Shown here in pieces: positions 6,607 through 6,985 of a DNA stretch of 6,985 nucleotides (position 1 is the stretch's first letter; each line of letters begins with the position of its first letter). The notes beneath the pieces were generated by a model. That model did not search any database and was not told the origin of the DNA. It saw nothing but the letters and a program-made list of their open reading frames with translations. The DNA lies in contig CAJJDL010000282.1 in assembly GCA_905182935.1 (NCBI GenBank), positions 1 through 6,985 on the forward strand. Reading direction: 5' to 3'. This stretch comes from an uncultured Nitrospinaceae bacterium. Lineage in GTDB: Bacteria > Nitrospinota > Nitrospinia > Nitrospinales > VA-1. The position numbers and the translations under genes were made by a program.

Positions 6607-6985
6607 TTACTTTTTTGGTAATAGTAATTTGACATTTGCCATTCGACCCTTGGCTTTTGCTGCGATATCTCCATCAGGAACTACATTTACGAGAGTCTCG
6701 AATGAATTGATTGCAGCACTATATTTTTTTTGACTAAAAAATATTTCTCCCTGTCGGTAAAGGGCGTCATCCGTTAATTCAGCCTGTTTAAATTCTTTTA
6801 CTGTTTTTTGATAGAATTCTATAGCTGCATCAAGATCCCTTTCACGCCTGGAAATAGCATAAAGTTTTTCGTATAAATCCCCGACTGTAAATGCAGCTTT
6901 ATAGGCCTCTCTACTAGGAAAATGCTTCTTATAAATTAATTTGAATTGTTGAATTACTGGAATCCATTTATCCCTTATCTGCATT
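6607..6985 (-). CDS. TPR-repeat module, N-terminal part of the cell-wall amidase (5' end outside window)
   Basis: This is a helical tetratricopeptide-type segment of at least 125 residues, open to the right window edge, so the Met at 6984 need not be the start. Repeat-like helices are seen at about 24-63 (AAFTVGDLYEKLY, LDAAIEFYQKTVKEF) and 72-113 (DDALYRQGEIFFSQKKYSAA, SFETLVNVVPDGDIAAKA). They resemble the TPR_6/YbgF type found in envelope proteins. As I recall, deltaproteobacterial amidases carry this kind of repeat region in front of AMIN and Amidase_3 in one polypeptide, with W-x-x-x-I-x-x-F, LY..S...DL..AI..Y and DDAL motifs like these. Here the frame ends in CCA AAA AAG TAA, and the amidase continues in the -1 frame. 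A separate scaffold protein is the alternative. The usual signal peptide would lie beyond the window. Confidence 0.8.
   Translation of the reverse strand, partial: MQIRDKWIPVIQQFKLIYKKHFPSREAYKAAFTVGDLYEKLYAISRRERDLDAAIEFYQKTVKEFKQAELTDDALYRQGEIFFSQKKYSAAINSFETLVNVVPDGDIAAKAKGRMANVKLLLPKK
6610..6616 (-). other. A_AAA_AAG slippery heptamer, candidate -1 frameshift site between TPR and amidase frames
   Basis: In the TPR frame the codons are CCA AAA AAG TAA, so the heptamer A AAA AAG is in the correct phase for -1 slippage, the same heptamer used by Escherichia coli dnaX and several insertion sequences. After slipping, reading goes on with GTA AAG TAT and joins the amidase frame through 34 codons to position 6508. 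The zero-frame stop follows the heptamer directly. I see no strong downstream hairpin and no Shine-Dalgarno-like stimulator 10-14 nt upstream. A missing A in the homopolymer (mutation or sequencing error) would look identical. Confidence 0.55.

Noticed and set aside
1..6985. CRISPR array, tRNA, rRNA or insertion sequence
   Set aside because: No spaced direct repeats, cloverleaf-like segments, transposase motifs or terminal inverted repeats were seen on either strand.

Overview
The window is an A+T-rich bacterial chromosome segment, roughly two thirds A+T by eye. It carries ordinary housekeeping genes plus a short accessory stretch. The gene content suggests a Gram-negative, deltaproteobacterium-like lineage (Desulfobacterota, SAR324 or Nitrospinota relatives). 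The reasons are an ihfA gene overlapping a small MerR-type gene, an AMIN-Amidase_3 cell-wall hydrolase preceded by TPR repeats, and secreted proteins with Sec-type signals. The phylum is an inference from gene content, not proof.

Layout. Bases 1-443 (+) hold the C-terminal third of an aldehyde dehydrogenase, cut by the window edge. A small DUF1566-type protein (453-875, +) follows 9 nt later. One base further on, a convergent gene ends (877-2472, -). It encodes a secreted gluzincin-type zinc metallopeptidase that resembles the anthrax-lethal-factor-like group. A divergent A+T-rich intergenic region (2473-2675) separates it from an unusual peroxiredoxin-like gene (2676-3149, +). A GC-rich hairpin at 3168-3196 sits between this gene and the convergent leftward cluster.

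The leftward cluster, read from the right edge, is: TPR module (6985 to 6607), AMIN-Amidase_3 amidase (to 5405), der/engA GTPase (5391-4066), ihfA (3918-3592) and merR-like (3611-3249). The spacing is tight: 13 nt between amidase and der, and a 20-nt overlap between ihfA and merR. There is a 147-nt gap between der and ihfA. The cluster probably forms one or two transcripts ending at the 3168-3196 hairpin. It joins envelope remodelling (amidase), ribosome assembly (Der) and nucleoid/transcription control (IHF, MerR).

The most interesting point is the TPR-amidase junction. The TPR frame ends with codons CCA AAA AAG TAA, a textbook A_AAA_AAG slippery heptamer directly before the stop. A -1 shift there enters the frame that encodes the missing start of the AMIN domain. 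That frame has no ATG, GTG or TTG between its last upstream stop (about 6674) and a GTG at 6508, which lies inside the AMIN domain. Either a programmed -1 frameshift (or transcriptional slippage) makes a TPR-AMIN-amidase fusion, or one A is missing from the homopolymer through mutation or sequencing error.
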